Source of the DNA: Paludibacter sp.
GTDB lineage: Bacteria > Bacteroidota > Bacteroidia > Bacteroidales > Paludibacteraceae
Direction: 5' to 3'
Assembly: GCA_029973975.1 (NCBI GenBank)
Contig: JARKQF010000222.1
Location: 1 to 54,220 of the forward strand
DNA length: 54,220 nucleotides
A program made the position numbers and the translations under genes. Under the pieces are notes generated by a model, which was not told where the DNA came from, did no database searches, and saw nothing but the letters and a program-made list of their open reading frames with translations. Numbering within the stretch: position 1 is the stretch's first letter; each line of letters starts with the position of its first letter. This document shows positions 52,512 to 54,220 of the stretch, in pieces.

Positions 52512-53198
52512 TCAGAGCATCATTCCGGCTAATTTTAAATCGAAAGGAGTTGTAATTTTAATATTCTCCTGATTACCATCTACCAGGCTGATTTTAATGC
52601 CGGTTGCTTCCACAACGGAAGCATCGTCTGTAAACAGGGGATTGAACTCCTGTTCGTAAGCCTTTTTAAGTATTGAGGCTTCAAAAACCTGAGGAGTTTG
52701 CACTAATCTGAATACATTTCGGTCGACCGACACGTTTTCATCTCCTTTAATTTGCCGGATACTTTCCACCGGCATTACAACCGGAATGGCTGCTCCGGAT
52801 GCCCGAGCTTCCCTGAAACAGGCCGCAATGGTAGTTCGGCTGACTAAAGGCCTCACGCCATCATGAACAGCAATAAAGCCCGAATCCGATGCCACTTTCA
52901 GTCCATTCTTCACTGATTCAAAACGAACAGATCCTCCGGCAACCACCTGGTGTTTAACCTCAAAGGCATGTTTTTTGCAGAGCAGGTTCCAGTTTTCAAT
53001 CTGACTTTCCGGAAGAACGACTATGACTTCGATTTGGTTGTTGTATTGAATAAAAATATCTATGCTATGCATCAGGATCGGTTTGGATTTGAGTTCAATG
53101 AATTGTTTCGGGATGTCGGTTTGCATGCGTTCACCTTTCCCTCCGGCAACGATGATTACGGTTTCAATATCCCTGTTTGGTGTAACCTGCATATACAT
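52512..53198 (-). CDS. ispD: 2-C-methyl-D-erythritol 4-phosphate cytidylyltransferase
   Basis: A 228-aa enzyme of the non-mevalonate isoprenoid pathway that attaches CMP to MEP. The nucleotide-binding start is VIIVAGGKGERMQTDIPKQF, followed by KPILMHSIDIFIQYN. VAGGSVRFESVKNGLK, VHDGVRPLVSRTTI and the VQTPQVFEASILKKAY segment complete the family pattern. Met1 or Met3 could be the start. It is in the same direction as recG and divergent from the SPOR gene. Confidence 0.94.
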   Translation of the reverse strand: MYMQVTPNRDIETVIIVAGGKGERMQTDIPKQFIELKSKPILMHSIDIFIQYNNQIEVIVVLPESQIENWNLLCKKHAFEVKHQVVAGGSVRFESVKNGLKVASDSGFIAVHDGVRPLVSRTTIAACFREARASGAAIPVVMPVESIRQIKGDENVSVDRNVFRLVQTPQVFEASILKKAYEQEFNPLFTDDASVVEATGIKISLVDGNQENIKITTPFDLKLAGMML

Positions 53199-53259
53199 TG
53201 GTTTTATTATTCAGGAACAAAGATAAAAAAATAATAGACAGATTTAGCATAAGATTTTG

Positions 53260-53267
53260 TAACTTTG
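53260..53267 (+). promoter_or_regulatory. -7 box for the SPOR protein gene
   Basis: TAACTTTG fits TAnnTTTG and lies 20 nt before the chosen ATG at 53288. It makes the longer reading from 53198 unlikely. Confidence 0.5.
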
Positions 53268-53287
53268 CACGTAAAATTTATCCCATT

Positions 53288-53773
53288 ATGAAGCAGATAC
53301 TTGTAATCAGTCTGACAATTTTTTTCTCAGCAAACATAATTGCACAGTCTGTTAAGCCTGACAGCATTCAGACAGATTCAGCTAAAAATGCTTTTAAGGC
53401 AATTTCTGTGAAAGCAAAACCGGGAAGTGGTGAAGTGAAATTTCATCAGGATAAGCGTATAGAGAAACTGGTAACCGAGAATGCGACTACAACAAGTGTA
53501 GTCGTTCATGGTTACAGGGTTCAGGTGTTTTCAAGCAATGCCCAGCGAACAGCCAGAGAAGAGGCTTTTAACATGGAACAGGTGTTGTTGGAAGCATTTC
53601 CCGACATGAAAGTATATGTGAGTTACAGTTCTCCGTTTTGGAAAGTCAGGATCGGAGATTTTCACACACAACCGGAAGCCCGCAAATTCTCAGAAGAATT
53701 ATTGACAAAATTTCCGGCACTCAGGAAAGAAACATACACCGTAAGAGACCGTATCTCGGTTTCAGATAAATAA
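53288..53773 (+). CDS. secreted SPOR-domain protein
   Basis: A 161-aa protein with signal peptide MKQILVISLTIFFSANIIAQ, a linker rich in Lys and Ser, and a C-terminal SPOR domain: VHGYRVQVFSSNAQRTAREE, then VYVSYSSPFWKVRIGDFHTQ and EARKFSEELLTKFPAL. SPOR domains bind denuded glycan strands of peptidoglycan, often at division sites. It is followed 6 nt later by folE in the same direction. The start is set by the -7 box at 53260-53267. Confidence 0.88.
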   Translation: MKQILVISLTIFFSANIIAQSVKPDSIQTDSAKNAFKAISVKAKPGSGEVKFHQDKRIEKLVTENATTTSVVVHGYRVQVFSSNAQRTAREEAFNMEQVLLEAFPDMKVYVSYSSPFWKVRIGDFHTQPEARKFSEELLTKFPALRKETYTVRDRISVSDK

Positions 53774-53779
53774 GAACAG

Positions 53780-54220
53780 ATGGATTTTAATTATAACAAA
53801 CCGGTTCCGTTTGATCCGGAAAAAACGGCTCAGATAGCTCATCATTATAAAGAAATAATCAGACTCTTAGGAGAAGATACTGCAAGAGAGGGTTTGCTTA
53901 AGACTCCGGAACGTGTCTCCAGGGCTATGCAGTTCCTGATGCATGGCTATGAGCAAGATCCGGAAGAAATCCTGATGTCTGCCCGTTTTACTGAAAATTA
54001 CCGACAGATGGTTATTGTAAAAGACATTGATTTCTATTCCATGTGTGAGCATCACATGTTGCCGTTTTTTGGCAAAGCACACGTAGCATATATTCCGAAT
54101 CATCACATTACCGGATTGAGTAAGATTGCCCGTATTGTGGAGGTTTATGCCCGTCGGCTGCAAGTTCAGGAACGCATGACAACCCAAATCAAGGAGTGCA
54201 TCCAGAAAACACTGCAACCT
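53780..54220 (+). CDS. folE: GTP cyclohydrolase I (3' end outside the window)
   Basis: 147 codons are visible, open to the window edge. The enzyme converts GTP to dihydroneopterin triphosphate, the first step of folate synthesis. [20 protein letters not shown], the zinc/active-site motif [20 protein letters not shown] and [20 protein letters not shown] are canonical. The reading frame starts at ATG 53780, 6 nt after the SPOR gene. The C-terminal third, including the final zinc ligand, is not in the window. Confidence 0.96.
   Translation, partial: MDFNYNKPVPFDPEKTAQIAHHYKEIIRLLGEDTAREGLLKTPERVSRAMQFLMHGYEQDPEEILMSARFTENYRQMVIVKDIDFYSMCEHHMLPFFGKAHVAYIPNHHITGLSKIARIVEVYARRLQVQERMTTQIKECIQKTLQP

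Overview
This window comes from a moderately AT-rich member of the Bacteroidetes, most likely order Bacteroidales. Evidence: promoters of the TTTG-N19-TAnnTTTG type (clearest before rpmH, pta and a tRNA), families typical of the phylum (DUF2007, DUF4294, DUF2200, small secreted beta-barrels, PASTA protein next to an RluD-like synthase), few Shine-Dalgarno sites, a Bacteroidetes-type tyrosine integrase, and fermentation genes (Na+-pumping oxaloacetate decarboxylase, pta-ackA). Most of the window is core chromosome.

Layout. 1-1.1 kb: the edge of an integrated element, whose tyrosine integrase (cut by the window) abuts the 3' end of an intact tRNA-Arg(CCT). 1.2-6.2 kb: RNase HI, a Wzx-like flippase, DUF2007, a TerB-DnaJ protein, type I asparaginase, shikimate kinase. 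6.3-14.2 kb: a replication-rich block with dnaE, thioredoxin, a tRNA methyltransferase, an LTXXQ-like protein, a DEDDh exonuclease and dnaN. 14.2-14.9 kb: a decayed thioredoxin-like gene and a second small remnant. 14.9-18.3 kb: the gamma-alpha-beta oxaloacetate decarboxylase operon with a strong terminator. 18.4-20.7 kb: an ECF sigma / anti-sigma / secreted protein / outer-membrane protein operon. 21-29.8 kb: mnmG, a parS-like palindrome, uvrC, tsaE, dusB, a U32 protein and nadA. 29.8-30.3 kb: an AT-rich divergent gap where strand composition appears to flip, so a candidate replication origin. 30.3-38.8 kb: a mostly plus-strand block with an SDR, a phosphoesterase, rpmH, a PASTA protein, an RluD-like synthase, ddl and a prenyl synthase. 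38.7-43.2 kb: folate cyclo-ligase, DUF4294 and two outer-membrane proteins. 43.3-48.9 kb: pta, a 3-hydroxyacyl-CoA dehydrogenase-like gene and ackA, facing pgl and zwf. 48.9-54.2 kb: an M23/LysM peptidase, ndk, recG, ispD, a SPOR protein and folE (cut by the window).

The most unusual signal is a 112-bp near-identical element at 6376-6487 and 41022-41133. Each copy ends exactly at the first two codons of an unrelated gene (dnaE; a helix-hairpin-helix outer-membrane protein). It contains a 17-bp stem capped by a small hairpin. None of the six differences inside the hairpin disrupts the fold as RNA: one compensatory base-pair change, two G-U wobbles, two apical-loop changes. This points to a structured leader RNA or a small dispersed element that carries one.

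The parS-like site, dnaN, mnmG, rpmH and the apparent skew switch near 30 kb together suggest the window lies close to the chromosome origin, although no dnaA gene is present.
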